Source of the DNA: Mesostigma viride
Lineage: Eukaryota > Streptophyta > Mesostigmatophyceae > Mesostigmatales > Mesostigmataceae
NCBI GenBank assembly: GCA_009746045.1
Contig: RPFO01000106.1
Span: 1,783,211 to 1,847,210 of the forward strand
Length of the DNA stretch: 64,000 bases
Direction of reading: 5' to 3'
Shown here: positions 21,901 to 34,349 of the stretch, piece by piece
How the letters are laid out: each line of letters opens with the position of its first letter
How positions within the stretch are numbered: position 1 is the stretch's first letter
Position numbers and translations under genes: made by a program
Notes under the pieces: model-generated
Told to the model about the DNA's origin: nothing
Databases searched by the model: none
The model's input: only the letters and a program-made list of their open reading frames with translations

Positions 21901-24341
21901 TGGCTGTAATGGGAGCCCTAATGGCTGTAACGGGCTGCGCCGCTCACAAGGCCGTGTAAGCAAGCATGACTTATCGGCAGCGCACTGGCGGGACACTTGG
22001 GCAAAATGGATACTTGGGCTGACTTATTTGGGTGGTCCAGCGTGCTCGTCTCCGGCCCCTCCCATATGATACCCAGCCTTACGTTGTTGTATCACTTGGC
22101 CCATTATACGTTGTTGTATCACTTGGCCCATTTTACATAGAGGCTTCGCTCGGCCCATTTTACATAGAGGCTTCGCTCGGACCATTTGACTTAGTGGCTT
22201 CGCTCGGCCCATTTTACATAGAGGCTTCGCTCGGCCCATTTTACTTAGTGGCTTCGCTCGGCCCATTTTACTTAGTGGCTTCGCTCGGCCCATTTTACTT
22301 AGTGGCTTCGCTCGGCCCATTTTACTTAGTGGCTTCGCTCGGCCCATTTTACATAGAGGCTTCGCTCGGACCATTTTACTTAGTGGCTTCGCTCGGCCCA
22401 TTTTACTTAGTGGCTTCGCTCGGTCCGTTTTACATAGTGGCTTCGCGAGCCCCCGTTGCCACCATCATGCCTGCGACTCCTGGCCACCGTCCGACCCCCC
22501 ACACCATGACCCCACCGGGCAGAGACGACAAGAAGCAGGGTTCATCGGGAGGGAGCGTATTCCGGTGCCTGCGAGATAATTTCCTTTCGAGGTCATCCGT
22601 GGAGACAGCAGAGGTCATCGAGAGGGAGGCTGGCCCCAACTCCCGTGAAATAGCCATCATTGAAGGTGAGCGTGGGACTTGGGGGTGTGTATTTCTTGCC
22701 CTTTCATGCCTGAAACTTGTTTTAGTATTTTTTGGTCAACGTTGTAACGTTTGCATAATGTTGCAGTACAATGTTCCCAAGTGTGTGGTACTCGTGGCTG
22801 TATTTCATTTCAACAACAAGGCAATGTGTTCTTTTGACCTTGTTCCATGCCCACTCTCATTGTCTTTCCTGGTAGTGCGATGCCTTAGCGCTGCGTGTTC
22901 AACTAGAAGGCTTGCTTTTTATGTAAAAGCCTCGTTTGAAACATGACGCCGTGTTCCGTGCTCAATTGCTGATTCTCTAAGGCTTTCCGGCTACGCTTTC
23001 CCGACTTTCGCCACATGCAGGCGATGCTGATGGCCGGGTGCAGCTATACTGGTTCAGCCACTGGGATGATGCCAGCATCAGTGGCTCGTATGCAAGCATG
23101 AATGGCACGGTCGCCCACGACAGACCGTGGGAGCATGTAGATACCGCAACAGGGTGGGCGTTTTTCCCCGAAACAGACAAAGGGCAGCTTCCCATGTCAG
23201 GGAATAAGGACTTACAACATAGAGGGGATGCCAGCCGAGGCGATGCGGATGCTAAAGCCATGTCAGTGTCGACACCCATGCCAGCAGTCAAGCCAGCATT
23301 GACGCTGAGCTCTGTGCCACAACGAGCTGATCCGCTCTCAGCACACAGGGGCCATGCCCGAGGCGAAATCCTGCCGCCCGTCACCTTGGTAGAGTTGCTA
23401 CAGCCCTTCGCAGGCCTTTCCCTCGCGTTCTCTCTCCCTTGTGACGTGTTGGCCACACATGGCGGCAACGCGAGGCCTGGGATTAGCACAAGTTTGCGTG
23501 GGGACGGGAAGGTTTACCCAGGACAAGAAGGCGGTGCTGGAACGGCAGGCAGGCCGGAGGGAAGCCCGGCTCCTGTTCACAGGGGTCCAACCGGCTCTGT
23601 GACAAACATGCCTGGCGACGGGGGTTGGCATCCTCTAATGTTGGGCAAGGGCCCTCTGTTGCCCGCTCACTCTGCCTCCCCTAATGGACCCGGCGTTGCT
23701 GTTGCAAGCATTACCGCCCCGACCCCGGCCGCGCTGGTGGCAGTGGGACGGTACGGCGTGACGGCTGTGCTGGCACCCGTCACCACCGCACCTGCGCGCC
23801 GATCGGGCAACCGTCCCCAACCCCTTTCTTTCCCCCACGTGGGTGTTCAAGACGGGGATCGTTGCGAGCAGGGAGGTGACTTGGCTACTGGTGGACGTGA
23901 CGATGGGAAGATGCAGCTACAGCACAGGTCAAGGAGATACCACCTTTGGGTGTCGTGGTGGGAGCTGGGGAGGGCGGTAGCAGAGGTGGCCAGGGAGTGC
24001 TACAGGATGGGAGAGGGCGCGCATATGTCGCACGGGGGTGACCTGGCGCTGTTCTACCGGGCCGGCAATATGTTGTATCGGACGCAGGTGCCTCTGTTCG
24101 GCGACAAGTGTGCGCAGCGGCCACATCTTGTGGCGGTTGGTGGGGGCGGTGTGGAGGGATCGCAATCTGCAGATGCCAGTGCGGAGAATGCGGCGTATGG
24201 AGCGCTGCAAAGCGGGGCGTCGGGGATGTCAGCAGAATCAGGGGCGACCAGGTGGGTCCCTGGCTATGCGTGACATGCGCCGTTGGAGACAGCGTGGGTG
24301 ATGAATTCTGGTTCGGAAGGCGATCCCTTTGAGGGTGTAGC

Positions 24342-24395
<54 letters not shown>

Positions 24396-27300
24396 GTGTG
24401 TGTGTGTGTGCGTGCATACCAATTAAAGCTGTAATGGGGATGTTGGACTCAAGCATGCACGGGAAAGGCTGAAAGCTGCAAGGAGTTTCTGTATCTGGGG
24501 AAGAGGATGGCATGGAATTTGCACATGCTTGCGGATGTGTGGTACTTCATTTGCTTGGTTTTGCGGCCACCCCCAAGTGACTAGATGGCTGTTTGTAATT
24601 TGGCATGGCTCACAACCACCTGTCCTTCACTGCTAGCGCTTTTTGTGTTGCGATTTGAAGTGTGAAACCCCTGGTTTGTCTGTAGTAGCGCAAGTCCTGG
24701 TTGAAATGCCACCTGGGACTACATGTGAATGTCAGAGTGAGCTAGTGCAAGGTGGAGAGCCACGACTTATTAGTCAATGTAGTATCGTTTATTTGTTGTT
24801 GGCTTTAATTTGTTTTCTAGAACGGTGGTTTTTCTTCTTTTTTTTTTACCTGCCCCTGGTGTTATGGCCAGCATTAACTACAGCATAAACTACAGCGCTA
24901 TGGAACAACTCAGATGTTTGGATTCCAGATGTTTCCTTTTTTTACCACGCGTGCGGGATGCGACAAGCAGACAGCTGGCATCGCGTGGAAGTCTTTATTT
25001 ATGTGCATGCCTCTGCTGCGTGGGCGCCACGTGGCCAGTTCTCTCCATAGCCAGGAACCAATTGGCGGTGTCATTTCCTCCTATGTCATGTACTTCTGGG
25101 AGCCCTGATTTGTATGTCCTCATTGCGTTCATCACTTCCATGGAGTCTCCCCAGCACCCTATACCCTTCTGAAAATGCACCACGCACCAATGCTGACCCC
25201 CGCCCCCCCCCGCCTCCCTCAACTCCCCTGCTCCTATGCTGGGATGGCACTCTGCTGGTTCCCAGAGCGAACGCGGCCCCGTCTGCGACCCATCTGGCCT
25301 CTGATGCCGCCACCTGGCACCCGCACCTGCCTCCAAGTCGTGAAACTGTCGCGCTGCTGAGCCAACCGGTCACTGCCACAGGTCCAGTGCATGCGTTCGC
25401 ATGTTGCCCATGTCTTTGCGGTCCCGCGTCCAAGCCAGCCGTTGAGCGAGGAGACGTGCGGGACAAGTGCTCCCCTGCTCTGGCCGCTGCCAATAACAAA
25501 GCAAATAATACCAATGTGAATAGTACTAGTATTACTGATGGTAATAGGGATTTCAATAGCTCCTATGGCCCTTCTGCTTGCGACGGCCCTTCTGCTGGCG
25601 ATCCCATAGGCACCGTGTGTGGAGACAGTGCATGTGAGGAGGGCGCATCTGGGCAGCACAAGGACACACAGCGCAGCCGGTTGGATCCCAGCACCAAGGT
25701 TGCGGCGAACCCGCTAGGGCATGCGGAGCTAAAAACATATGCACCGGGTGTTTCCACGTGCGTTGCTGGGCCAGTGCCGGAAGTCCCTCTCAACAGCCTG
25801 AAAGAGCCCCATAACAGGCGAGAAGTGACCCCTGACAGGCGGGATGGCGCGCCACCGGCTTCCTTGGCATCCCTGGTGTCATTGTGCGTGCATATGGTGA
25901 CTGGCGAAAGCAGCCATTTGGCACGGGCGGATGTGGGCTTGGAAGTACCTAGGGAGCAGCCAGGGTCCAGCGGCCCTGGCACCGCGGAGGAAGTCGAGAG
26001 CCGAGTGAAGGTGGGTGTTCACGGGGCCCAGACAGATCAAACTATTCTCCTTGCAAATACTCTTCTTGCAAATCTCCTTCTCGCAAGCTTCTTTCTTTGC
26101 ATCGTTGTCCCCATACAGGTTTTCTCGGATACGCGTACGGCTGTCCTCATACGTGCTTACCGTCCCCGCTCCCCACATCAGTTTTGTTTTTTTAGTATTT
26201 CTTTCGTGAGTGCACTTGAATTACTTTTCAACTTTGGCTGCACACAAGGTTGTCGACACGCTTCGGATGCTGCTGCTTTGTCACCCATCTCGGCTGATAC
26301 CCCCCATCACAGGTTGCCCCATGTGCCCGTTGTGCTCCCATCCTCAAACCTACTAACCGCCATCTGCGTTGACAGGTGGCACTCCAGAGCATCGCGGCTG
26401 TATCGGCGACCACCCACGCGCTCCGGGCCCACACGGAGCGCCTTGACGCCACCCTGGCGCGCGCCTCCCTGGCCGTGTGCCTGGCCCGCTCCCTGGCCTC
26501 GCCGGCGGCCGGCGGGTCACACGGACCCAGGGATTCCAGGGACGCGGCCTCCTCTCGCTTGTCAGGGCAGGGCGGCGAGCGGCCCGCACGAATGGCACCA
26601 GCTCACGCCGAGTGTCATGAAAGAGTCGAGTGCCACGTAAGGGCTGTCCCGCACGTGGCCGTCGGCGCTGGAGGCCATGTCATGCCATTAGCATGTCACG
26701 ACCCCCGTATACCTGCCACGTGGCGCCACGCAGTGGTCGGGGGTGGGGACGGCGGGCCGGGGGATGGCGGTGGCTGTGACTTGGAGTTGTGGGTGAGGAA
26801 CGGCACGCCGGTGCCCTTGGACGGACGCCATTGGTCGCTGGTGGTTGAGTTCCGGGCTGTAGCGGATGTGCTGGCGGGCCGTGGGGACGAGAGAATCTCA
26901 AACCGCCTGGACTGCATGCCCCGCCGCCTGGCTCGTTTGCTAGCGGGTGCGGGGACGCGACCACCGGCAAAGGCACTTGGCACACAGGGAGCAGGGGGCC
27001 AGGTTGCACCTCCAAGCTACTGGGGCGGCATTGCTCCGGGAGCCGGGGACACGAGTTTGTCAGGCACGAGGTCGGAACCATCCGGTACAGGAAGCTTTGC
27101 GAGGCCCTTGCGGTGGAACAAGACACCGACACGTTTGGAGCCAGATGGCACATCGACCCCAGCCCGCTCAGTGTCCTTTGTCTCGCTGCCCATCGCGCGA
27201 CTCGACCCGGGGGCTGAGTGGGTCACTCGGATCGCCGTGTCAAAAGGCACCATGACAGGTGGCGGCGGCAGCTGCGCGCCCGTGCTCGTGACTGTTATGC

Positions 27301-30300
27301 TGGCGTTCCGAGGCTCTTGGCCGCCCCTGGTCGACCCGGGACACAGCATATCCATGCATGGGTCGTTCCCACCCCCACCATCACTGCCAGCGTCGCTCAC
27401 CGCACGGCAGCCCTTGGGCGCGGCGCTCGTGCTGCTGCGCACGTGGGTGGACCCTCTGGATTTCCTGGTCCCCCTGCGGCCGCTGCCAGGGGCCCCAGGC
27501 TCAGGTGGCGGGCCCCAGCGCGGTCACCCCACCGGAGCCGGCGGTGGGGGCCCGTGGGGCATCTTGTCGAATGCAGCCACGTCGGGGGGTTGGGGATCAT
27601 GGACGGCTGGTGGCCCCCTGGCAGGGGGAGGCATGAGTGCGGGCATGGTACCGAGGGGGAGGGGATTGGCGGGCGAGGGGCACGCGGGGCAAACAGGCGT
27701 TGCTGCCGCTTTGGGGTCGCTGCGTGTTCCCGCGTCGTTGAAGCCACTGTTCACTGTAGTTATAGTGAGCGCGGATGTGGGCGCGCTGGTTGAGTTTGTC
27801 CGGTGGCTGGGCAAGAGCTTCAACGGGCAGCGGTCGCTGGAGGTGCACGCGAGGAAGGAGAAGAGGGGCCGGGACAAGAGGAGCGGGTCGAAGAGGAATG
27901 TGAGTCAATGGCAGAGTGCGCGCTGAAATGTGAGGGCTGTGCATGTATGAGTGGCTTGGATTTGTGGAGTGGTGTCCGATTTTAGAGGGTAACATGCTAC
28001 ACTACAGTATGACAGACGATGGTGAAGTCACCAATCAGTCCTCGATGTTAGGCCGGACGTACCTGTCCTGTCCGGATGTATATCCATCGAGAATGATGAA
28101 TATAGTGTCCGGATGTATATCCATCGAGAATGATGAATATAGTGTCCGGATGTATATCCATGGAGAATGATGAATATAGTGTCCGGATGTATATTCATTG
28201 AGAATGATGAATATAGTGTCCGGATATATATCCATCGAGAATGATGAATATAGTGTCCGGATGTATATCCATCGAGAATGATGAATATAGTGTCCGGATG
28301 TATATTAATTGAGAATGATAAATTTAGTGTCCGGATGTATATTGTGTCTCCGGAAACATTTGAAGCCGCAACAGGCTTTCATAGGTACACTAGGCTTCAC
28401 GGCGTTACCCCCCTCCTGGAAAGGGGATTGGATTCCCCAGGTCTATAGGATCTAGTACCAGCTGGTACCCCCCTACTGAAAAGGGGATTGGATTCCCCAG
28501 GTCTAAAGGATCTAGTACCAGCTGGTACCCCCCTACTGAAAAGGGGATTGGATTCCCCAGGTCTATAGGATCTAGTACCAGCTGGTACCCCCCTCCTGAA
28601 AAGGGGATTGGATTCCCCAGGTCTATAGGATTTAGTACCAGCTGGTACCCCCCTACTGAAAAGGGGATTGGATTCCCCAGGTCTATAGGATCTGCTACCA
28701 GCTGGTGGAGAAGCTTCTGCGTTTCTTCGTCTCAGTGCTATGAGGCTGCAAGAGTAGTTAGACTAGCACCAACTGTCGATGCTGATGGCTGGCCCCCCCC
28801 CCGCCCCTTTTATTTTGGGTCTTCCTGACGGACGGCAGGACTGCCGGTCGTGGTTTTAGTAACTGAGCGGGCACCTTGTCGTTTGCGGACACCTTGCCCC
28901 GGTGGCCTTGTCTGCCAGTCTTTTGGCGTTGGGCGATGGCGTGAGGCAGTAATAGCACGCATGCATAGCATTTTTAGGCGCCTACCATGAAGCTTCTTCT
29001 GTGCAAGCATCATCCTACTAGTACCAGTGCATGTCAAGTAACTCTTTAAATTTCAGGGATAACAGTTAGTTAATTAATTTCAGGGATAACCGTTCGTTAA
29101 TTAATTTCAGGGATAACAGTATCTTTGTCTAGTCTTGAATGCATGTTGTGGGATCGACCGGAGCGTTGCTTAGCGAAGCATTCTTATGCAATTATGAGAA
29201 TGATTGCATGATGATGTATCTGCAATTACTGAGTTTTCTCATGGGCAGGTCCAGGATGTTGAAGAAGTTCACTCCGGTCGTCTTGTCTTTTTCCCTGGAT
29301 GCCTCACCCTGGCTTTGTCACTCAACCCTTCACTGTGATGTCCACGCAGGGTGCCCCTGAGGCGAGCACGGCCGCCTCTACCCTGTCGTCGGGGTCGCCC
29401 GTCACAGCGGCCCGTGCCACGCTGCCAGATGGCGCTTCCCTGCTCATCCGTGCCTGCCTCCACCCACTAGCTGTACCCTCGGTGACGGCAGGTAAAGCAG
29501 CTGGCCAACCGCTACCACAAGGTCGGTCAGGGCCGGGGCACGATGGGGCAAAGTCACTCGTAGGAAACCGTGGCGAGAAAGGGTCCATTGCGGGCGCCAG
29601 CGGCCAGCTACAGGCAGAGGGTATGGTGGGCATGACGGCAGCTGGAGGGGGAGCGGCGCCTGCCCCCAAGCGGCCCAAGCTGGCGCCAGAGGTCCCTGAG
29701 AGCTTTGAACCCGAGGGAGGGAGCGGTGGCCAGGGGGCAGCGCCTACAGTAAGTACTTAGGTGCACAGAAGTTGCTGGAGGGTATTCGCCGTGTGTGGCG
29801 GACACACCCGCGCAGCAGAGAAGTGTAGAAGAGATAGAGGGAGAAGGGATCAGGTGGAATAGAAATGATAGGACAATACGTTAGAAAGGGCCAACTCAGG
29901 ATTATCTCTTTATTCAACTTGAAACAGCGTTGCCTTGTACAGCATCTGCCGCGTTATGGTTTTGCATGAAGTGGGCACACCTGTTCCACTTTGTTTTGAT
30001 AGTGACACTCGTCAGGTTCTCATCCTCGTTATAATAACACGTGATGGTAACACTCGTTATACTGACACTCGTCAGGTCCCCATGACCATTGACAGCGAGC
30101 TGCAGGTCGGGGACAATCGAAGCAACCATATGCCCGCTCCCAGTTGGCCTCTGTTGCTTTGTGTGGAGTCAGACACTAGCTGCCTGGTTGCCTGATGGCA
30201 CGGCTGGCAGCCCTCATGCTGCTGGTGCCTAGTTCCTCGATAGTAGTTAGTATTGTTACTCGATAGTAATTAGTGTTGTCACTCGATAGTAGCTAGTATT

Positions 30301-31333
30301 GTTACTCAATAGTAGTTAGTGTTGTTACTCGATAGCAGTTAGTATTGTTACTCGATAGTAGTTAGTGTTGTTACTCGATGGTAGTTAGTATTGTTACTCG
30401 ATAGTAATTAGTGTTGTTACTCGATGGTAGTTAGTATTGTTACTCGATAGTAGTTAGTATTGTTACTCGGTAGTAATGTGCCATGCGGATACAAGCACAA
30501 AATACAGCAATAAGAACATGTCAGGAAAAGTGCTAGTGAGCAAATGCCTCATCCCACCTCAAACTTGTGAACTCTACGTATAACTCTACGCTGACGGTGC
30601 GTACGCGTGGTGGAGACGCCTTTTCCCGCCATGATGATTTTCTTGTGGGGGATTGCCTCCATTGAATTTTCTCCTTGAGCAGGAACATCCTACACACCGG
30701 CTTGAGATCGTGGTGCAGGCGACCACGCTGCCTGCGGCGCTGACCTGCCGCGCGTGCCTCATGCGGAGACTGGCGCAGCTGACGCTGGCCATACCCCAGC
30801 CCCCCACGAGAGCTGCTGTGACATGTGACATTGTCAGCAAGTCCCCTGGAGGCAACCAATCGGATGCCGGACCGAGCTGCGGGGGCCCCGATGCCAGTAG
30901 CAACTCGCAGGCGGCAAATGTCGTACCCGGTTCTTCAAGGATGCCTCCCCCTGCTGCTGCTGCTGCTGTTATAGTAGCAGCAGCCCCGACAACCGCGACT
31001 TCTTCATCCCTGCCTGCCTCTCATGCCCTTCATGGCAGTACCTCCACCGGCACTGCTAATACCCGATTTAGCGGGACGTTGCCATCACTCCCTGCTGGCT
31101 CTGCTGGGAGGCGGGGGGAGGGGGGGAACCGGGTGCGAGAGCTGGAGAATGCGTTGGTTGCGCTGCGCGCCCTCGCCCGCGATGTGACAGAATTAGGGGA
31201 CGCCCAGATGGGGGTGGAGGAGCTGCGGGGGAGGCTGCTGCGGGATGACAGACGCCAGCTGGGCACCGGAAAGGCATCCGTGCCCGCAAACAACTCGAGG
31301 ATGCCGTGTGGCGAGGATGGTGCGTGCAGATGA
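15941..31333 (+). CDS. Large multi-exon gene, unrecognised; possible beta-propeller plus beta-sandwich protein
   Basis: Phase-consistent exon chain: 18946-19208, 19608-20040, 22450-22665, 23021-24251, 25266-26010, 26376-27899, 29350-29748, 30683-31333 (stop). About 1,800 residues result. A candidate 5' exon at 15941-16063 reads WVVCASEGSTLRVFF then GTATGC; its phase does not meet 18946, so an exon is missing or this one is wrong. Several segments look like propeller blades (LQVAVLTESGHLWLGW, SFPCVIDLSEA, DADGRVQLYWF). At about 26.8 kb LELWVRNGTPVPLDGRHWS resembles a beta-sandwich strand pair, and 27.76 kb has TVVIVSADVGALVEFVRWLG. The C-terminus ends in a short coiled coil (VRELENALVALRALARDV). 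Long stretches are low-complexity G/P/A/S. The domain order recalls FANCB or FAAP100 of the Fanconi core complex, but I see no decisive motif. Boundaries at 22450 and 24251 are the least certain. Confidence 0.5.
16064..17020 (+). other. Probable intron/exon region of the unrecognised plus-strand gene
   Basis: Open frames of mixed quality and a poly-C run (about 21 C at 16911-16931). An additional exon may be present at 16.4-16.7 kb, but no in-phase boundary could be fixed. Confidence 0.3.
17021..18312. repeat. 48-bp minisatellite, ~27 near-identical copies
   Basis: The unit contains GGCCACCTAGCTCCTGGCGG and GCGTTCCCTGTTGTGCTCCC; copies are essentially identical except early TTAAGG and one TTGAGG variant (about 17977). 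Because 48 is divisible by 3, a 16-residue repeat is open for hundreds of codons in more than one frame. Position between candidate exons suggests it is intronic. Confidence 0.96.
20085..21645. repeat. 56-bp purine-rich minisatellite, ~28 copies
   Basis: The unit is built around GAAGATGGGCCAAAGGGAAG and GTGCGAGAGGAGAGGGGAAT, exact period 56 bp, with a few point variants (GGGGGACG, GGTGGACG, GGTGCACG) forming higher-order runs. It begins about 45 bp after the candidate donor at 20040/20041. The pyrimidine strand has no stop codon in any frame, so reading frames of 343-675 codons are artefacts. Confidence 0.95.
22095..22449. repeat. 27-bp minisatellite, ~13 copies, ending at a candidate 3' splice site
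   Basis: The unit is CATTTTACTTAGTGGCTTCG plus CTCGGCC, with an ACATAGAGG variant. The last unit (TTTTACATAGTGGCTTCGCGAG) merges into the candidate acceptor at 22449/22450. Confidence 0.92.
24341..24415. repeat. (GT)n microsatellite
   Basis: Nearly uninterrupted TG dinucleotides with two CG interruptions, in the intron after the candidate exon ending at 24251. Confidence 0.95.
28071..28345. repeat. 37-bp tandem repeat, ~7 copies
   Basis: The unit contains GTGTCCGGATGTATATCCAT followed by CGAGAATGATGAATATA; period 37 bp by the spacing of TCCGG at 28071 and 28108. Intronic position in the unrecognised plus-strand gene. Confidence 0.93.
28392..28710. repeat. 60-bp tandem repeat with internal palindromes, ~5 copies
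   Basis: Each unit carries the palindrome GTACCAGCTGGTAC and an inverted GGGGATTGGATTCCCC, with an exact 60-bp period. It lies in the same intron as the 37-bp array. Confidence 0.94.
29050..29122. repeat. TTTCAGGGATAAC repeat, three copies
   Basis: Three copies of TTTCAGGGATAAC(A/C)GT, the first two followed by TTAATTAA, about 27 bp apart. Confidence 0.8.
30232..30478. repeat. 23-bp tandem repeat, ~10 copies
   Basis: The unit is ACTCGATAGTAGTTAGTATT plus GTT with single-base variants, in the intron before the last candidate exon (30683). Confidence 0.92.
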
Positions 31334-33309
31334 GATTCTATCATGATAGAGGTGTGAATTACATTGCTGGGACTAGCAACAGTATTTTGTACTTGTGGGA
31401 CTAGACACAGTATGCTGTACTCTTGTCGTTGTTTCGTCGAGCTAGCTTTAATCTAGTTGTTCGCGAAGGGGGTTGCAAGCGCATGATAAACTGGCCAAAC
31501 TCACAGTGTCTTTTTGAGAGGGATGATTCGCTCGGTTCTGGTACGTATCTGCTGGGCCCATCAGTGTGGCGGTTCGGCTGAAGCGTAGTCGTAGCCTGGC
31601 AAGTGGTGACATGCATTCACTGCCTGCGGTAACCATCCTGCATGAAACGGGCGTGTCGGGCGTAATGGTTTTGTATGGCAGGGTGGTGATTGCAGGGGTG
31701 TGGGCACCTACACAAAGCTTTATGCATCACCAAGTTGTGTGACACTACCAGTATTTAAGACTCAGACGTCGCATGATGTTTGTCAATCAACGCAGCCAAG
31801 TTTTCTTTGGTTGCGCTTTGAGCTTTGATCGTAGCACTTTGTTTTTTCCGGTGGAGTCCAGCGGTCCAGTGCGGGAGCAATGGTCAGGAAAGACGGGCAG
31901 TCCTACAACCCCTCTGCCACAATATGTCTAGTAACCTGCCCAGGGATGTCTTTTTGCGAGAAGAGCCTTTCTGTTGCCACAAAGGGACATTGCTGGGCAA
32001 GTCCTATTAGAGTACCCTGGCTATAGTTGATACAAGGCTGCCTGCCTTCTCGGACCCTTTCCTCCTGTGCTGAAGGGGTTCGTTATTAGCCATGGCTAGA
32101 CAAGATTATCGCCGCCAAAGCTCGAACTGAAACGTGAAGAAGTAACTTGACACCGGCTCAGGCACGCGAGGATACACGAGGCTGAATGGGGAGGCTTGGG
32201 GTGACCCCCCTCTACAGGTCTCATGGCTGCGCACATCCACAACCACATTTGATATGGCATGCTGCTGCGTAGTCAGGTATCGTCATGGCACACAAGTAGG
32301 GATGCTTTTATATGGACTGCTGTAATGAGCATAATTTGAGTGTACTAGTATAAACTTGCATGTATATTTAACCAAAAACTTGCATAAACGTCGCAATATT
32401 TCAATGTCTTCAACAGGTGTACCTGTGTGAACGCCGTGATGTTGTCATGTGCAATGGTTGCGCCTACCCACCTGTGTGCTTTTGCTGATGCTGCTTTGTT
32501 TGCGGTGGTGGGGTGGTGGGAGTGGGGGCATCTGTTTTCTTTGGTTTCTTTCTTGCAGGATCATTATTGAAGGCATTGACTTCCCAGACATGTGATTTGT
32601 ATTCCAAAACCATGGACGCCTATGCGCGCTTGAGAGCGCTACGGCCACTTTCAACATTTCGGGAGAAGAGCGTATAGCAGCTAGGTGTCCAGAATTTTTC
32701 CCCAGTAGCTCCATGCTAATCATGCATGCCTTTGATGCATCATGTGTAGGGAGGTAGACAACCAATGACATATAAACGATCAACATTTCAATTAGTGCAG
32801 CTGGTGTGTGTGCCCATTCTGCACGCAAGCACTGTACGACTGAGAGTTGACTGTTGTACTGTTCGCGTGTACATGTGCAAGTCACGCATGCATGCCGGCC
32901 GCTGGCCCCGGCTGCATGACCGCCAACCTCTAAGAACATGTGTGCAGCAATTATTTGGAAATAGCTGCAAGGCATGCACGATCACCATGCGCTGCGAACA
33001 CATAACTCACACATGCTCCCGGTCATGTTAGCAAGATGCAAAGATTCAGGTGCATGGAACCTCTAGTTTCTCATATATAGTTATTGAGAATGATGAATTA
33101 CGGAGATGAGATCGGCATGCAACATACGGAAAGCCAAAAAAACGAGGAAGGACCTGAAAGAAAAAAATTATACCATGGCCGGCAGGCAAGGAGCATGCAA
33201 GCAAACACTAGCGCACAACTACAACGTACTACATGCAGCAACAACGCTGCCGGGCTACCGGGCCTGGAAAGGATCTAGACCGCTTTTTCGATATCATATA
33301 TATGTATTA
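31334..33309. other. Intergenic, no gene recognised
   Basis: Ordinary composition with only short, unconvincing open frames on both strands. No tandem array, RNA gene or transposon end is apparent. Confidence 0.35.
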
Positions 33310-33990
33310 ATTGATCACTAATTAACTAAGTAACTGCATCACGTGGGTATCAGTACATAGTAAAGGAACCGTCTTATAAATACACAACGAGGAGGCAGGG
33401 CCGGCCTTAGCTTCTCTCACTGCCACAAGTGGGCAGGCCACAGAGCGCTCTCTCCACAGCATGGTGCCGGAGTGCAACACTGGGTGCAATACAACCATGC
33501 AATACCATATAGGTATAGGCTGCACATACAGCTTACGCTGTGAGAATTAAGGTAGGCTCATGATCAAAGTGTTGGCTAAAGCGCAGGCTAAACGGGCCAC
33601 CAGCTGGACCCAGAGCTATGTAACATTACTAGCTAGATGCATGATGGAAGGAATGTACACGCGTGGTTGCATCACGTGAGCATAAGTCATCAGCGGGACG
33701 GGAACATGGGATGGAATGGATGATCGATGCAAGCTACATCCTAGCTAGTTAAAGGCTGTTAATGGGCACCACGGCCCGCATCGCTATGAATGCCAACCTG
33801 GGTCGGGACCAGGCATGCGGAGCCCCCACTGACTTGGGGTTGGTCTCCTTCATCGCTACTTGCCACCTATCCTTGCGAGCCATCTGCCTCCATCATACTA
33901 TACAGACAAACCAGGAGGCTGTCCGGGCGTGAGCCCGTCGATCCCGTCTAGGGTAGCTCATGCGTCCATGCTCCGCGGCTCTAGCAGTGG
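33310..33990 (-). mobile_element. LINE 3'-UTR remnants in minus orientation (two ends)
   Basis: One 3' terminus (TTAATTA-type tail then AACTGCATCACGTGGG) is at about 33310-33350. A second, longer copy at about 33664-33975 matches, inverted, the 3' UTR at 37388-37712 over about 310 bp. Landmarks are ATCACGTGAGCATAAGTC, GGGATGGAATGGATG, GGGCACCACGGCCCG and GCGTGAGCCCGTC. Confidence 0.75.
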
Positions 33991-34349
33991 GATCTGCCTA
34001 ACTCCCCTTCCCGCCCCTTTGCCTTCGCAGCCCTCGGGCTGTCGGAGAGAGAGCAACGGGTCGGCAGTGAGCCAGGGTCGCCCCGCCGGCCTCGCGCGGC
34101 CGCCTCCGAAACCTCCTCAGACTGCACGCATTTCTTATGCGTGCAGCTACTAAGACGCAGACTCATTCTACCTGGCCACCCGAGCCAACCGTCGGCGTCG
34201 CCTCGACGCGTTGGCAGGAAGAATCGAAACGGTGATTGAAAGCATAAGTCCCCAACCCGCCCCCCCTACCCCACCACCTCCACCCCCACCCCCATCACCA
34301 CCCTGCTCCATCTCCGCCCCCACCCCCGCCTGCACCCCCCTTTTCGGTC

